64,000 bases of DNA from contig CAYJOD010000005.1 of assembly GCA_964371655.1 (NCBI GenBank), forward strand, positions 62,001 to 126,000, in the 5' to 3' direction. The stretch's first letter is position 1; the number at the start of each line of letters is the position of its first letter. The position numbers were made by a program, and so were the translations under genes. This DNA comes from CAZGSN01 sp964371655. GTDB taxonomy: Bacteria; Desulfobacterota; Binatia; HRBIN30. The notes beneath the pieces were generated by a model that saw only the letters and a list, made by a program, of their open reading frames with translations, was not told the DNA's origin and did not search any database. Positions 23,872 to 33,800 of this stretch are shown piece by piece.

Positions 23872-25206
23872 CTAAGGACGGCGGCGGCGGGAGCGGTTCG
23901 AGGCGGGATTCGCTGCTCGTCGCGGCGGTCCCGGGTGCCGTTCGGAGGTCGCCGCGACCGCGCCGGCATCCGTCGCCGTCGCTTGCTTCGCACCCGCTGC
24001 GGCGCTTCTGCCGGACCGCGGGCGGCGGTCGGGGCGTCGTCCCCCCTGACTAGGCCGCGGTGGCTGCGAGGTGGCCTCGGGATGGAAGATGGAATCGGGC
24101 AGCGCCGCCTGTGGCAGCTCGATCCCGAGCGCAGCGTGGATGCGATCGAAAAGATCTTCTTCTTCCGGAGCAACGAAGGTGATGACGTGTCCGGTTGCAC
24201 CGGCGCGCGCGGTACGGCCGGCGCGATGGATGTAGTCGTCGGGGCCGCGCGGCACATCGAAGTTGATAACATGCGAGATACCGCTGATGTCGAGACCGCG
24301 TCCGGCTACGTCGGTGGCGACCAGGACCGGATAGTCGCCGCGCCGGAAGGCCTCTAGGGCCTCGATACGCTCCGCCTGGCTGCGGTCCGAATGCAGACTG
24401 GTAGCCTTGATGCCGCCGCGCTCAACGACGCGAGCGAGACGGTCGGCGTCGATCTTGCGCTTCACGAAGACGAGCACCGAGCGCATCTCGCTCGGGCGCA
24501 GCAGGGTCGCGAGCAGCGACGCCTTCCTCATCTGCGCGACGCGGTAGGTGCTGTGCACAATACCGCCAGCCGGCTGTTGGCGGTCGACCATGACCGTAAC
24601 CGGATCACGCAGGATCGCACCGGCGAGCTCGAGAATGCGCGGCGACAGGGTCGCGGAGAACAGCAGTGTCTGCCGCGCCTCCGGCAACGCCTTGAGGATC
24701 CGGTGCACGTCGGGGAGAAATCCCATGTCGAGCATCCGATCAGCCTCATCAATGACCACGACCTCGACGCCGCTGAGGTCGACGTACTTGAAGCGCATGT
24801 GATCCAGCAGTCGCCCTGGCGTCGCGACGACGATCTCGCAGCCGTCGCGCAGAGCACGCTCCTGCGGGGCATTGTCCACACCACCGACGACGGCGACAGC
24901 GCTCAGCCCAACGTGGTAGCCGAGTGCGAGCACCTGCTCGTCGATCTGCATCGCCAGCTCGCGCGTCGGCGACAGGATCAGCGCCCGGCAGCCGGCATCG
25001 CGGCGCCCCTGCAAGCGCTGCAGAATGGGAAGCACGAAGGCGGCGGTCTTGCCGGTCCCGGTCGACGCACAACCGATCAGGTCACGACCGGCGAGAACGA
25101 CCGGTATGGCCTGCGCCTGGATCGGCGTCGGGTGCGTGTAGCCCATGTCAGCCACCGCCTCGGCCAGAGGAGGAATCAGATCGAACTCATTTTTTTTCTG
25201 TGTCAT
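23872..25206 (-). CDS. DEAD-box RNA helicase (RhlE-like)
   Basis: A 444-residue ATP-dependent RNA helicase acting in ribosome assembly or RNA decay. Motifs in order: Q motif (HPTPIQAQAIP), ASTGTGKT (motif I), PTRELAMQ (Ia), VIDEADRMLDMGF (II, DEAD), SAT (III) and HRAGRTARAG (VI). A basic, Arg-rich tail (ending SNRSRRRRP) likely binds RNA. The ATG at 25206 is preceded by GGAG; the frame is open further up but unsupported. Monocistronic, convergent with plsB across the composite repeat. A cold-shock role is common in the family but not shown here. Confidence 0.94.
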   Translation of the reverse strand: MTQKKNEFDLIPPLAEAVADMGYTHPTPIQAQAIPVVLAGRDLIGCASTGTGKTAAFVLPILQRLQGRRDAGCRALILSPTRELAMQIDEQVLALGYHVGLSAVAVVGGVDNAPQERALRDGCEIVVATPGRLLDHMRFKYVDLSGVEVVVIDEADRMLDMGFLPDVHRILKALPEARQTLLFSATLSPRILELAGAILRDPVTVMVDRQQPAGGIVHSTYRVAQMRKASLLATLLRPSEMRSVLVFVKRKIDADRLARVVERGGIKATSLHSDRSQAERIEALEAFRRGDYPVLVATDVAGRGLDISGISHVINFDVPRGPDDYIHRAGRTARAGATGHVITFVAPEEEDLFDRIHAALGIELPQAALPDSIFHPEATSQPPRPSQGGRRPDRRPRSGRSAAAGAKQATATDAGAVAATSERHPGPPRRAANPASNRSRRRRP

Positions 25207-25692
25207 TGCGTCTCCAGATTTGCTCACGACGTGGAACGCGGCCGCGAGGGCGGCGAAGCGGACTGCGAGCCTCGCGCGGCGCGGTGCGAGAGCGACGACC
25301 CGAGGGGAGTACAAGACCGCGAACAACGAAACGTCGTGATTGAGCTACCTTTCCGATGATCCCCTCGACAACATCCGTGCACCCTACATCGTCAAGCAAC
25401 GGGGGCGAGGGGTTCGTGCATGGGTATATCGCACAGTGGAGGATGAAAGGCGAGGCGGAGACCAGTCTGGTGCAGGGCCACGGCAAAGTCGCTGACGGAG
25501 CCTGCGTGCAGGGGTCAACTCGCAGCGCGCGACAATCTGCGAACCAGAACCGTTGCGGAGTGGCGTGGCCCTTCGACCACGATCAGGACGAGCTTGCCAC
25601 CGCTTGGCCCTATTGGTTGCGGCGCACCACGGGGCGGCAGAAAGCGGGAGCAAGCTCCCGCACTCCACATACGCCGCAGCGGAAAATACGCG
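25207..25692. repeat. 486-bp non-coding stretch with dispersed repeat and perfect palindrome
   Basis: Positions 25473-25518 (GGGCCACGGCAAAGTCGCTG and beyond) recur in reverse complement at 57220-57274. GCGGGAGCAAGCTCCCGC at 25643-25660 is a perfect palindrome with a two-base centre. Nothing else with coding character is seen. Confidence 0.65.
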
Positions 25693-26262
25693 TTACGACT
25701 TCTCCTTCGCCTTGTCTGCGGGCTGCAGCGGCAGCAGCAGATCTTCCAAGAAGAAAGCGGAGAGCTCCGCTCGTCCGGCAACGCCGGCTTTCCGATAGAT
25801 CGCCTGGGCCTGCTGGCGCACGGTACGTTCACTGGTGGCGCGGATCTGCGCCACTTCCTTGAGACTCAGTCCTTTGATGAGCAACAGTCCGACTTCCCGT
25901 TCGGCATGACTCAGTGACCAATGCCCGAACTGGCGATCGATCGCCGCACCGAGGCCGTCGAGCAGTCCACGCGCCTCACGCCGCCAGACTTCCGCCTCGG
26001 CCCGCCACGTGGCGAGCTCCGCCGAGAGCGCACGCACGTCACGCTGAACCCGCATCAGCGAACGCCCGAGCGCAGCAATTCCGGCGAGGCTCAACGCCAG
26101 AATGGAGCCTTCGAAGAGCACGTGCTGCGTCTCGATGCCGGAGCTCGCGTCCGATACCAGATCGACCACCACCAGCACCCCAATCAACCCGAGGAGGACC
26201 AGTCCCGCAACCGCAACGCGTACGTCGGATGCCCGATCATCGTTCCGCAACAGCTCGTTCAT
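25693..26262 (-). CDS. Membrane-anchored LuxR-type HTH regulator
   Basis: A 189-residue protein with two N-terminal transmembrane helices (about residues 14-34 and 52-70), a helical linker (about 75-115) and a C-terminal LuxR/FixJ-type helix-turn-helix (LSHAEREVGLLLIKG, LSLKEVAQIRATSERTVR). The ATG at 26262 gives this layout; upstream in-frame sequence is unlikely to be coding. It is transcribed divergently from a DUF2231 membrane protein across 92 bases. Control of that neighbour is the simplest hypothesis. The membrane part may sense an envelope signal. No receiver domain is present. Confidence 0.82.
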   Translation of the reverse strand: MNELLRNDDRASDVRVAVAGLVLLGLIGVLVVVDLVSDASSGIETQHVLFEGSILALSLAGIAALGRSLMRVQRDVRALSAELATWRAEAEVWRREARGLLDGLGAAIDRQFGHWSLSHAEREVGLLLIKGLSLKEVAQIRATSERTVRQQAQAIYRKAGVAGRAELSAFFLEDLLLPLQPADKAKEKS

Positions 26263-26354
26263 CAAAGACTTTCTCCGGCATCCGTCATCTGTCGGATGGT
26301 TCGGTATGGGCGCGCCGTTAGTTTGCCGGCATCTCAAAACCGTAGGAGGTCACA

Positions 26355-26840
26355 ATGGGTAGTTTACCGCTTCATCCCGCGATCGTTCATCTGCCGCTCG
26401 GCATCGCGGCCCTGGTTCCACTCTTCGCCATCGGAATCGGCCTTGCCATCTGGAAAGCGATCTTGCCCCGCAAGACGTGGACCATTGTCGTCGTTCTCCA
26501 GGCCTTGCTCTTTAGCACGGCTCTAGTCGCCCTACGCACGGGTGAGGGCGAAGAAGAACGCGTCGAGCACCGCATCTCCGAGCGCGCGATCAAAGCTCAC
26601 GAGGAGCTCGCCGAGCAATTCGTCTGGGCTGCTGGTCTAACGTTGGCGGTGAGTGCCGCGGGGCTCGTGCTCCCCGTTGCGACCGCTCCAACCGCTTTCA
26701 TCGCGGCGACGGTCTTGGCAACCGTTGCGACCGCCGGCATGGGCTTTCGCGTGGGCCATGCGGGAGGAGAGCTCGTCTATGGACCGCGCGGTCTGACCGT
26801 CACATCGGCGGAGGCACCGCGCCAGCATCACCAACGCTGA
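26355..26840 (+). CDS. DUF2231-like membrane protein
   Basis: A 161-residue protein with four hydrophobic helices. HPAIVHLPLGI at the N-terminus and GHAGGELVYG near the C-terminus are the histidine-containing signatures I associate with DUF2231 proteins, which may bind haem. A Glu-rich segment (GEGEEERVEH) lies between helices two and three. AGGAGGTCACA precedes the ATG. The protein is paired divergently with the membrane LuxR-type regulator. Function unknown; a redox or cytochrome-like role is a family-level suspicion only. Confidence 0.78.
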   Translation: MGSLPLHPAIVHLPLGIAALVPLFAIGIGLAIWKAILPRKTWTIVVVLQALLFSTALVALRTGEGEEERVEHRISERAIKAHEELAEQFVWAAGLTLAVSAAGLVLPVATAPTAFIAATVLATVATAGMGFRVGHAGGELVYGPRGLTVTSAEAPRQHHQR

Positions 26841-26938
26841 CGCGCGACTTCCGTCCCGCCCACCGAGGCTCCTGGACCCTGAGGTCTGAGGTCCGAGGTC
26901 CGAGGCCTGGAGTCGATTTTTGCACAAACTCGTCGGGG

Positions 26939-27202
26939 TCAGCGGTCGCCGCCGCGGTGACCGACCCCTGAGGAATGGCCGATGAACGTCCGCCCTTGTT
27001 TGCTGCCGCCGACTCCGTCGGTGTGCCGCGATGCGGCGCTGTCGACCTCGACCTCGCCGGCCTCGATGAGCTTCTTCATCTGTGGACCGTCGGCGACGTT
27101 CGCAGCAATCTCTGCCGTCTTGCCCGGGCCGAGATGCAAGGTCTTGCCGCGTGGCAGCCGCACGCTCAACGGCCGCTGGGTCTTGTTGCTGACTGTCGTC
27201 AT
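26939..27202 (-). CDS. Small hypothetical protein
   Basis: An 87-residue ORF with a strong Shine-Dalgarno (AAGGAGG, about five bases before the ATG at 27202), which makes it likely to be real. Residues 1-56 (with LPRGKTLHLGPGKTAEI and KLIEAGEVEV) look like a compact beta-rich domain. The tail is Gly/His/Arg-rich and probably disordered. I recall similar short proteins annotated only as hypothetical. It faces the DUF2231 gene convergently across a tandem AGGTCCG-type repeat near 26880-26905. Confidence 0.65.
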   Translation of the reverse strand: MTTVSNKTQRPLSVRLPRGKTLHLGPGKTAEIAANVADGPQMKKLIEAGEVEVDSAASRHTDGVGGSKQGRTFIGHSSGVGHRGGDR

Positions 27203-27457
27203 CGCTGTCCTCCTTGCGCTTTCGCCTTGGGCACACCCTTGTGCCTGCGGACGCGCTCTTTCGACTGGGGATACTTATCGCTGATGATCTGCCTCCCGTC
27301 TACGGCCGATACGAAAAGGGGAGAGGTCCGACTGCGTAATCACCCTCCGTTGATCTCTGCGTGCGTTGGCTTCGCCGGCAATTGGGCTGATCGCCCATTT
27401 TCCAGCCTCGCTCATCGCGTATCGCTGCTCGCTCCAACTCATGGTACCAAGTTCGAT

Positions 27458-28969
27458 ATGGAGCGCAGATGCGCACGTCTTGGTTGCGCGGTGGCGGTAC
27501 TTGTCCTCGCGGCGCGAACGGGATCAGCGCAGCCGTATTGGGGCGGTTACGCTCGAGACGCTCAACATAGCGCCCTCGGTGACGTGGCCACGCAGCCGTT
27601 GACGCGGATTCGCTGGCAGACAACGGTCGATCGCAACCCCCAGTACTCCGGCGATCAATTGCTGGCTCACTACGGCTCGCCGCTGATCACCCAAGCCAAC
27701 ACAGTCATCGTGCCGGTGAAGGCGGGCGCGTCGCGCGGCTTTCGCGTCGAGGCGCGGCGCGGCGACGACGGCACCGCCCTTTGGCGCAAGCGCTCCAATT
27801 ACCGTATGCCACCGCATCACTGGCTGCCGCCCTTTGCGCCGGTGCTCTCGGCGCTGAACAACAAGCTGTGGATGCCGGCCATCGGCGGCACGGTGTTGTC
27901 GCGAACAGCGCCCGACAACCGGCACGGCGATAGGCAACGCGTCGCCTATTACGGCATCGACAACTTCCGACACTCTTACCGCGCCTATCGTGATTCGGTG
28001 TTCATCAACACGCCGCTCAGCGCCGACGCCGCCGGCAACATCTACTTCGGCGTCCTGGTCACCGGGCCGACGCCGACCAATCTGGCGAGCGTCTTGGTAC
28101 GCTTGAGCGACGGCGGCCAAGCCACCACGATCACACCGGCACTGGCGAGCGCCGACGCGACGATGACCCAGGTCGCCTACAACTGCGCCCCGGCACTCAG
28201 CAACGACGGCACCAGGGTCTACGTCGCCGTGAATGATCACGATCGCGGCTACCTGGTGGCTCTCGACAGCACTACGCTGGCACCCCTCGCCGCGGCGGCG
28301 TTGAAGGATCCGAGCAACGGCGATGACGCGTTCGTGTACGACGACAGCACCGCATCGCCAACGGTCGGGCCCGACGGCGACGTGTACTTTGGCGTGCTCG
28401 AGCGCCCGTTGGGTGCGCACAATATCCGCGGCTGGCTGCTGCACTTCGATAGCGACCTCAATCCCAAGTCACCGCCCGGCAGCTTCGGCTGGGACAGTAC
28501 CGCGGCGATCGTCCCGGCCGCCACCGTGCCATCGTACGCCGGTGCTTCGTCGTACTTGCTGATGACCAAGTACAACAACTACGCGGGAGCCGGCAGCGGC
28601 GATGGTGTCAACCGAATCGCCGTGCTCGATCCCAACGCGGAAATGCTCGACCCAATCTCCGGGACCGTGGTCATGAACGAGGTCATGACGATTGCCGGGC
28701 CAACGCCCGACACCGATCACTTGCCGGACTACCCCAACGCCGTGCGCGAGTGGTGCATCAACAGCGCCGCCGTCGATCCGGTCACCAAGTCGATCCTCGC
28801 CAACAACGAAGACGGCAAGCTCTATCGCTGGGATCTGAGCACCGGCACGTTGAGCGAATCGATCGTACTCACCACCGGCCTCGGTGAAGCCTATACGCCG
28901 ACGCTGCTGGGTCCGGACGGTACCGTTTACGCCATCAACAACGGGATCCTGTTCGCCGTCGGACAGTGA
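27458..28969 (+). CDS. Secreted PQQ-like beta-propeller protein
   Basis: A 503-residue protein with an N-terminal signal peptide (VAVLVLAARTGSAQ), hence exported. The body has repeated propeller blades (DAAGNIYFGVL, SNDGTRVYVAV, GPDGDVYFGVL, GPDGTVYAINNG) typical of PQQ-like or quinoprotein-type beta-propellers. I see no PQQ-binding or haem motif, so it is more likely a binding or structural propeller than a dehydrogenase. The start at the ATG at 27458 gives the signal peptide; the longer upstream frame is unsupported. A hairpin follows the stop. Function unknown. Confidence 0.78.
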   Translation: MERRCARLGCAVAVLVLAARTGSAQPYWGGYARDAQHSALGDVATQPLTRIRWQTTVDRNPQYSGDQLLAHYGSPLITQANTVIVPVKAGASRGFRVEARRGDDGTALWRKRSNYRMPPHHWLPPFAPVLSALNNKLWMPAIGGTVLSRTAPDNRHGDRQRVAYYGIDNFRHSYRAYRDSVFINTPLSADAAGNIYFGVLVTGPTPTNLASVLVRLSDGGQATTITPALASADATMTQVAYNCAPALSNDGTRVYVAVNDHDRGYLVALDSTTLAPLAAAALKDPSNGDDAFVYDDSTASPTVGPDGDVYFGVLERPLGAHNIRGWLLHFDSDLNPKSPPGSFGWDSTAAIVPAATVPSYAGASSYLLMTKYNNYAGAGSGDGVNRIAVLDPNAEMLDPISGTVVMNEVMTIAGPTPDTDHLPDYPNAVREWCINSAAVDPVTKSILANNEDGKLYRWDLSTGTLSESIVLTTGLGEAYTPTLLGPDGTVYAINNGILFAVGQ

Positions 28970-29011
28970 AAGCCCAGCGACGTAGTGTTTACGAATTCTT
29001 CGTCTGGGCTT
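28970..29011 (+). terminator. Terminator-like hairpin after the beta-propeller gene
   Basis: AAGCCCAGCGACG at 28970-28982 pairs with CGTCTGGGCTT at 29001-29011, directly after the stop codon. No T-run follows, so strength is uncertain. Confidence 0.45.
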
Positions 29012-29099
29012 CAAATATCGGGCCCTTGGATTCAGGAAGAACGCCAGAATTCCGGACTCCGAGGTCGGAGGTCCGACGCCCGAGGGCGTTGCCCTATTG

Positions 29100-29395
29100 A
29101 GGGTTGCGAAATGAATAGACAATTCGACAGCTGCCGAAGAAAACTCCACAGATGACGCAGATGACACAGATCCCCGATTTGTGGCCCTTTGCGAAGCGCA
29201 GGACTCATCTGCGTCATCTGTACTACTGACGTTCAGAATCTTGCTGCCGCGAGAAGATTCCGGGCAAGCGGTATCGGACAACAGCAAGATTCTGAACGTC
29301 AAAAGTAGTACAGATCTTCAGGTTGGGTTGCGGGCGAAGCCCCGCGATAGGTCATCTGCGGATTTCGTTCTTTTGCTTTTGCAATGAGAAATAAT
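29100..29395. repeat. Composite palindrome interrupted by a further inverted repeat
   Basis: It is homologous to 23578-23740 (shared TTGCGAAATGAATAG, CAGCTGCCGAAGAAA, CACAGATGACGCAGAT and GTCATCTGCGGATTTC). Here the right arm is split at about 29220 by roughly 130 bases absent from the other copy. The inserted DNA starts with an inverted repeat, TACTACTGACGTTCAGAATC (29221-29240) and complement (29282-29310), and ends near 29350. No gene is present. Confidence 0.85.
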
Positions 29396-29534
29396 AGACT
29401 GGTGGCGACACGCTCTTGCTTGCGATTTGTGAGACCTGGGATAAGGCGTGCGGGTTGGGAGCGCGGCCAGCGCCGCTCCCTTCGTCGCCACGGAGACCAG
29501 TCGCATGCTTGCTTTCAACCGGAAAAGAACAGTT

Positions 29535-29710
29535 GAACCGCGGATGAACGCGGATGGACACGGATGGACACGGATGAAGCAAGAGGAGCTTGGGGAAATT
29601 GCTGATTGGTCCCTCGGTGTCTCGACACATTTCGATACCTGCGTACGCGAGCCGAAGTACCGGCAATCCGCGTGAATCCGTGTCCATCCGCGGTTCCAAT
29701 TGATGTTTTC
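29535..29710. repeat. CCGCGGATGAACGCGG-family palindrome
   Basis: Arms at about 29535-29580 and 29660-29700, ending CCAATTGATGTTTTCGGG. The loop (GGGACCAAT and TCGAAATGTGTCGAGACAC in reverse complement) matches the loop of the element at 23528-23850, but in the opposite orientation. Confidence 0.8.
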
Positions 29711-29730
29711 GGGTTCAAGACGTCGATGAG

Positions 29731-30684
29731 GTGCTTCGCAGTCGCAACCAGCTCGCACCTATCACCCGGTGCACGATGCTGACGGTGCCGGGTCATCATC
29801 TCGGCGACACCTGGTACTATGTCGAGGGTCGCCGGGCGCACTGTTTCTTTCTCATCTGCCCTGAAACGACGCCGCGACACGTGGCCTGGGACATCGCCCA
29901 TGCCTCGAGCCTCGACCTGAAGACCTGGGTCTACCACGGCGTCGTCCTTCGTCGCGGACCAGCGCAAGCGTGGGATGGAATCTGCCTCGCCACCGGATCG
30001 ATCCTGAATCGCGGCGGTCGCTTCTGGATGGCCTACACCGGCAATTGGTTCGGCCCCCATCCAGCGGTCGGTTTGGCGCGGTCGCGCGACCTGCACAACT
30101 GGGAGAAGCTGGCCGGCAATCCAACCGCGACGATCGATGAGCACTACTACACCGCGGCCAGTCGTGGACAGCGTGTGTTCCCGCATTGGCGCGATCCGTT
30201 CCTGTTCGAGGTCGACGGTGTTGTGTATCAACTCGTCTGCGCAACCGCGGCGAATCACGATGGTCCGGCCGGAACCATCGGCGTGGCGCGCAGCCACGAC
30301 ATGGGCACCTGGGAGCTCTTGCCGCCGCTCGCTGTCGACGCCTTCGCCGAGGAGCTGGAATGCCCGCAGGTCGTCGCCGCGCACGGGCGCTACTACCTCC
30401 TCTTCTCCACGCACAGCGACCTGCTCTTGGAAAACGCCGCACCGCAAGCGGGAGGTAACCTCTACGCGATGGTGGGCGACGCGCCGCTAGGGCCGTTCCG
30501 CCTCATGAGCCCAGAGCCAGCCTTCCCTGTCGATATGCCCGACCGACCCTACGCCTGCCGCATCGTCTACTTCGACAGCCGGCCGTATGTGTTGGGAACG
30601 GTCTGGCGCGAAGCTGGCGATGCGATCTGCGATCCGCTTCCGGTCGAGCTCACCCCCACAGGAATCGTCGCGCACGTCGGCTAG
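29731..30684 (+). CDS. GH32/GH43-like five-bladed propeller protein (putative glycoside hydrolase)
   Basis: A 317-residue protein, 302 if it starts at the ATG at 29776. It contains HWRDPFLFE and ELECPQVV, which correspond to the RDP and EC motifs of GH32/GH68 beta-fructosidases (clan GH-J). SILNRGGRFWMAYTG and VARSHDMGTWEL are typical propeller strands. The Asp near LGDTWYYVEG may serve as the nucleophile. No signal peptide is visible, suggesting a cytoplasmic enzyme. The start is uncertain because the upstream region is a repeat. It stands alone, without sugar transport genes. Family-level call only; substrate unknown. Confidence 0.72.
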   Translation: MLRSRNQLAPITRCTMLTVPGHHLGDTWYYVEGRRAHCFFLICPETTPRHVAWDIAHASSLDLKTWVYHGVVLRRGPAQAWDGICLATGSILNRGGRFWMAYTGNWFGPHPAVGLARSRDLHNWEKLAGNPTATIDEHYYTAASRGQRVFPHWRDPFLFEVDGVVYQLVCATAANHDGPAGTIGVARSHDMGTWELLPPLAVDAFAEELECPQVVAAHGRYYLLFSTHSDLLLENAAPQAGGNLYAMVGDAPLGPFRLMSPEPAFPVDMPDRPYACRIVYFDSRPYVLGTVWREAGDAICDPLPVELTPTGIVAHVG

Positions 30685-30690
30685 CCGGGA

Positions 30691-30840
30691 TTTATCACCG
30701 CAGAGTCGCCGAGACACAGAGAAAGCCTTGGATGGTTGGAAGAAATCCGGATTTTGGCCGGATCGATTCCTTGCAGTCTGCTGTTTCGGCGAACCTGCAA
30801 CTGTTCCCAAAACATCTGTTCTCCGCGCCTCTGCGGTGAC
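30691..30840. repeat. CACCGCAGAGnCGC-family palindrome
   Basis: The left arm at about 30691-30726 (CACCGCAGAGTCGCCGAGAC) pairs with the right arm at 30815-30840 (TCTCCGCGCCTCTGCGGTG). It separates two convergent genes. Relatives lie at 12350-12392 (half), 37255-37323 and 58774-58933. Confidence 0.8.
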
Positions 30841-30860
30841 GTCTTGGTGAATTACCCGAG

Positions 30861-33800
30861 CTAGTCGTTGCGGGCGCGGAAGCGGCTGACGCGCGCGTTG
30901 ACGATCTTGTTGCGTCGAATGCGATCTTGATACGCGCTCTCCCAGCAGGCGCCAAGACTGTTGATCAGCTGCATGCGTATCGGTGCCGGGCCGGCGGCGA
31001 TGGGCAGGACTCCGAGGTCTGGCAGGTTGCCGCTGCCAAAGTTGCCGAGATTGTCGATGCGCCCGCGGCCGACGATTCGAATCGACGCGCGGCCGGGCTG
31101 ATCGCTCCGCGACCGTAGCGAGATCTTGCGAATGCCAGCCTGCACCAGAGAGCGATCGGTGAAGTCGAGCGCCGTGCGGAACCGCCGCCACCCGTTTCCT
31201 GCGGCGACGCTGGCACGGAAGACTGGCGTACCGTTGCCGTCGTAGAGACAGACAGCGTAGCTGGTGGTCGTGGAGGGATCCCCGAAATCGGCGAGCGCCG
31301 TGGCCTGGCCGCGACGCCACACCCATTCGAAACGATCCTTCTTGTTGTAGCGTGTGCTCCAATCGTCGATCGACAAGCGGCCACGTGAACGGGTGGTCTG
31401 TTGCCGGCACGCCGCGAACGCCGTCGGTGGGCAGACGATGGGTGGCAGTGTCGGCTCAGGGGGAGCTGTCGCCGTGCCCGTGGCGCTGGGCGTCGACGAG
31501 ACAGTTGGCGTGCTACTGGCCGTGTGCGTCGGCGATGGCGTTTGTATCGAGGTTGCGGTCGCGATCGATGCGGCGCTTTGGGTCACCGTTGCGGTTTGCG
31601 TCGGCGTCTGCGTTGGCGTGTTCGTCGGCGTCTCCGTCGCCGTCAGGGTTGGAGATTCGGTCGGCAAATCCGTCGACACCGCGGTGGGCGTGGACATCGG
31701 GCTCTCCGTCGCCGTTGAAGTTGGGGTCGACGTCGGGGATTCAGTCGGTATGGATGTTGGTGTGTTTGTCGGAATCAGCGTCGGCAGCACCGCATCCTGC
31801 GTGACCGTAAACGTCTTCCCGGCTACGGTGATCGTACCGCTGCGCGCCTGGCCGTCATTGGCCGCCACTGTGTAAGAGACGCTTCCACTTCCGTTGCCGC
31901 CGGCGCCGGGATCGAGCGTAATCCAGCTATCGTTGCTCACCGCCGGCCAGTTGCAACCGTTGGTCGTCGTGACCGCGACGGAGCGACTGCCACCGCTGGC
32001 CGGGAACGAATCGCTCGCCGGCGCGATCGAGTAGACACAGGCTGTCGCCAACCTGCAGGCGGAAAACTCCGAGGTCTCCACGGGAGCGCCGGCGCTTAGC
32101 CTCGTCGCGGTGGCGGTGACCACCGTGCCAGCGGTAACCACGACCGGCAAGTTGACGTTGATCGTCGCGTTACAGGCAACGTCGGTGGTCACCGTCGCCG
32201 CGCCCAGGTAGGTCTTGCCTTCACCGTTGCCGAAGGAATCACAGGCGTCGTTGCCGAAGAACTCGAGGCGGAAGCTGGTGCTGGCGAGGCTATTGAGGCT
32301 GCCGTCGATGTGTACGTGGCCGCCGCCGCTCAACGGAGAGGTGAGGACGGGGTAATTCTGCATGCCGTTGGGCCCGGTGTCGGGATCGCAGCTATCGTTG
32401 GTGTTCACCTGGTAAATGATGGGGTACAGGTCGATGCCGAGATACCCGTTGTCATGGATAGAGTTGCCCAGGATCGTGTTGGATATGACGCTGTCCACCA
32501 GCACACCGTCCCAGCCGTTGAAGGCAATGATGTTGCCCGCCCCGTCGGTCGTGCCGCCGATAGTGGTATCCGGCGCGCCCACCCACACCCCCTGACTCGC
32601 GTTGCCGAGCGCCGAGATTCCGTCCGCCTTAGTACCGATCCGATTTCCTTGCACGACGGTATAGGAGGCCGGCGCGCTGATGCGAATGCCAGTCTCGCCA
32701 TTGCCCGAAATCAGATTGCCCGCCCCTGCCGCCGTTCCGCCAATGGTGCTGTTGGGAGAGTAGGAGACATCCAATCCGTCGCTCAGGTTGCCGAGATCGA
32801 CGCTGCCAGTTACATCGGTGCCGATGTAGTTGCCGACCACCTGATTGCCGGAGCCATAGAAAAGGTGGATCCCGGCGTAATTGCCCGAGATCACGTTGCT
32901 TGGTCCAGTGCCGATGGCGCCGACGAGATTATTGAACGAGTTTTCGAACCTGATTCCGTAGGAGCCGTTGCCGATGGTGGCGGTGCCGGTGGCGTTCGTA
33001 CCGATATAGTTGCCCTGGATGGTGTTGTTCGAGGGAACCCCCGAGTTCTGGATGAGCAAGATCCCGTAGCGATTATTGCCGGAGATGACGTTGCGTGCGG
33101 CAGCGGTGGTGCCGCCGATGGTGATGTTGAATGCCCCGCCGGCAACATAAACGCCGTCGTAGTAGTTGCCGAAATCCAGCTGGCCGGTGGCGTCGGTACC
33201 GATGTAGTTGCCCTGGATCACAATGCCCGACACGGTTGGGACGGATACGTCAGAGCCGGACTCGATGTCGATCCCGTAGTGCGTCTGACCCGAAATAACG
33301 TTGCCCGCTCCGGCGGCGGTTCCGCCGATGGTATTGTCGTTCACGCCGTACGCAATCACCACACCGGTGTTGCCCGCCAGCACCGCATCGCCGGTTGCGT
33401 TGGTGCCAATGTAGTTTCCTTCGAAGCGGTTGCCCGGAGCCGGACCGACGACGTTGCCGTTCCTGTCGACCCAGATTCCAACTGAGTTGCCGGAAATGAT
33501 GTTGCGATCCGCGGCGGTCGTGCCACCAACGAGGTTGTTCGACGAGGCCCGGATGCGCACGCCGTATTGGTTGGGTAACGTCGCCGTGGCGCCGGCATCG
33601 GTGCCGAGATAGCAGCCGGTGATGACGCTGCCGCCGCTGCCATTCAGCTCGATAGCCGGCCCGCTGAGGATATTATTGATGACCAGGTTCTTCACGGTGC
33701 TGCTGCCCGCCGTAATCATGAACCCCCAACCGAGGCCGTAATAACCAGTGATCACGACGCGCGGGGACAATGGATTACCGGTGGCGCCGTCGATCACGAC

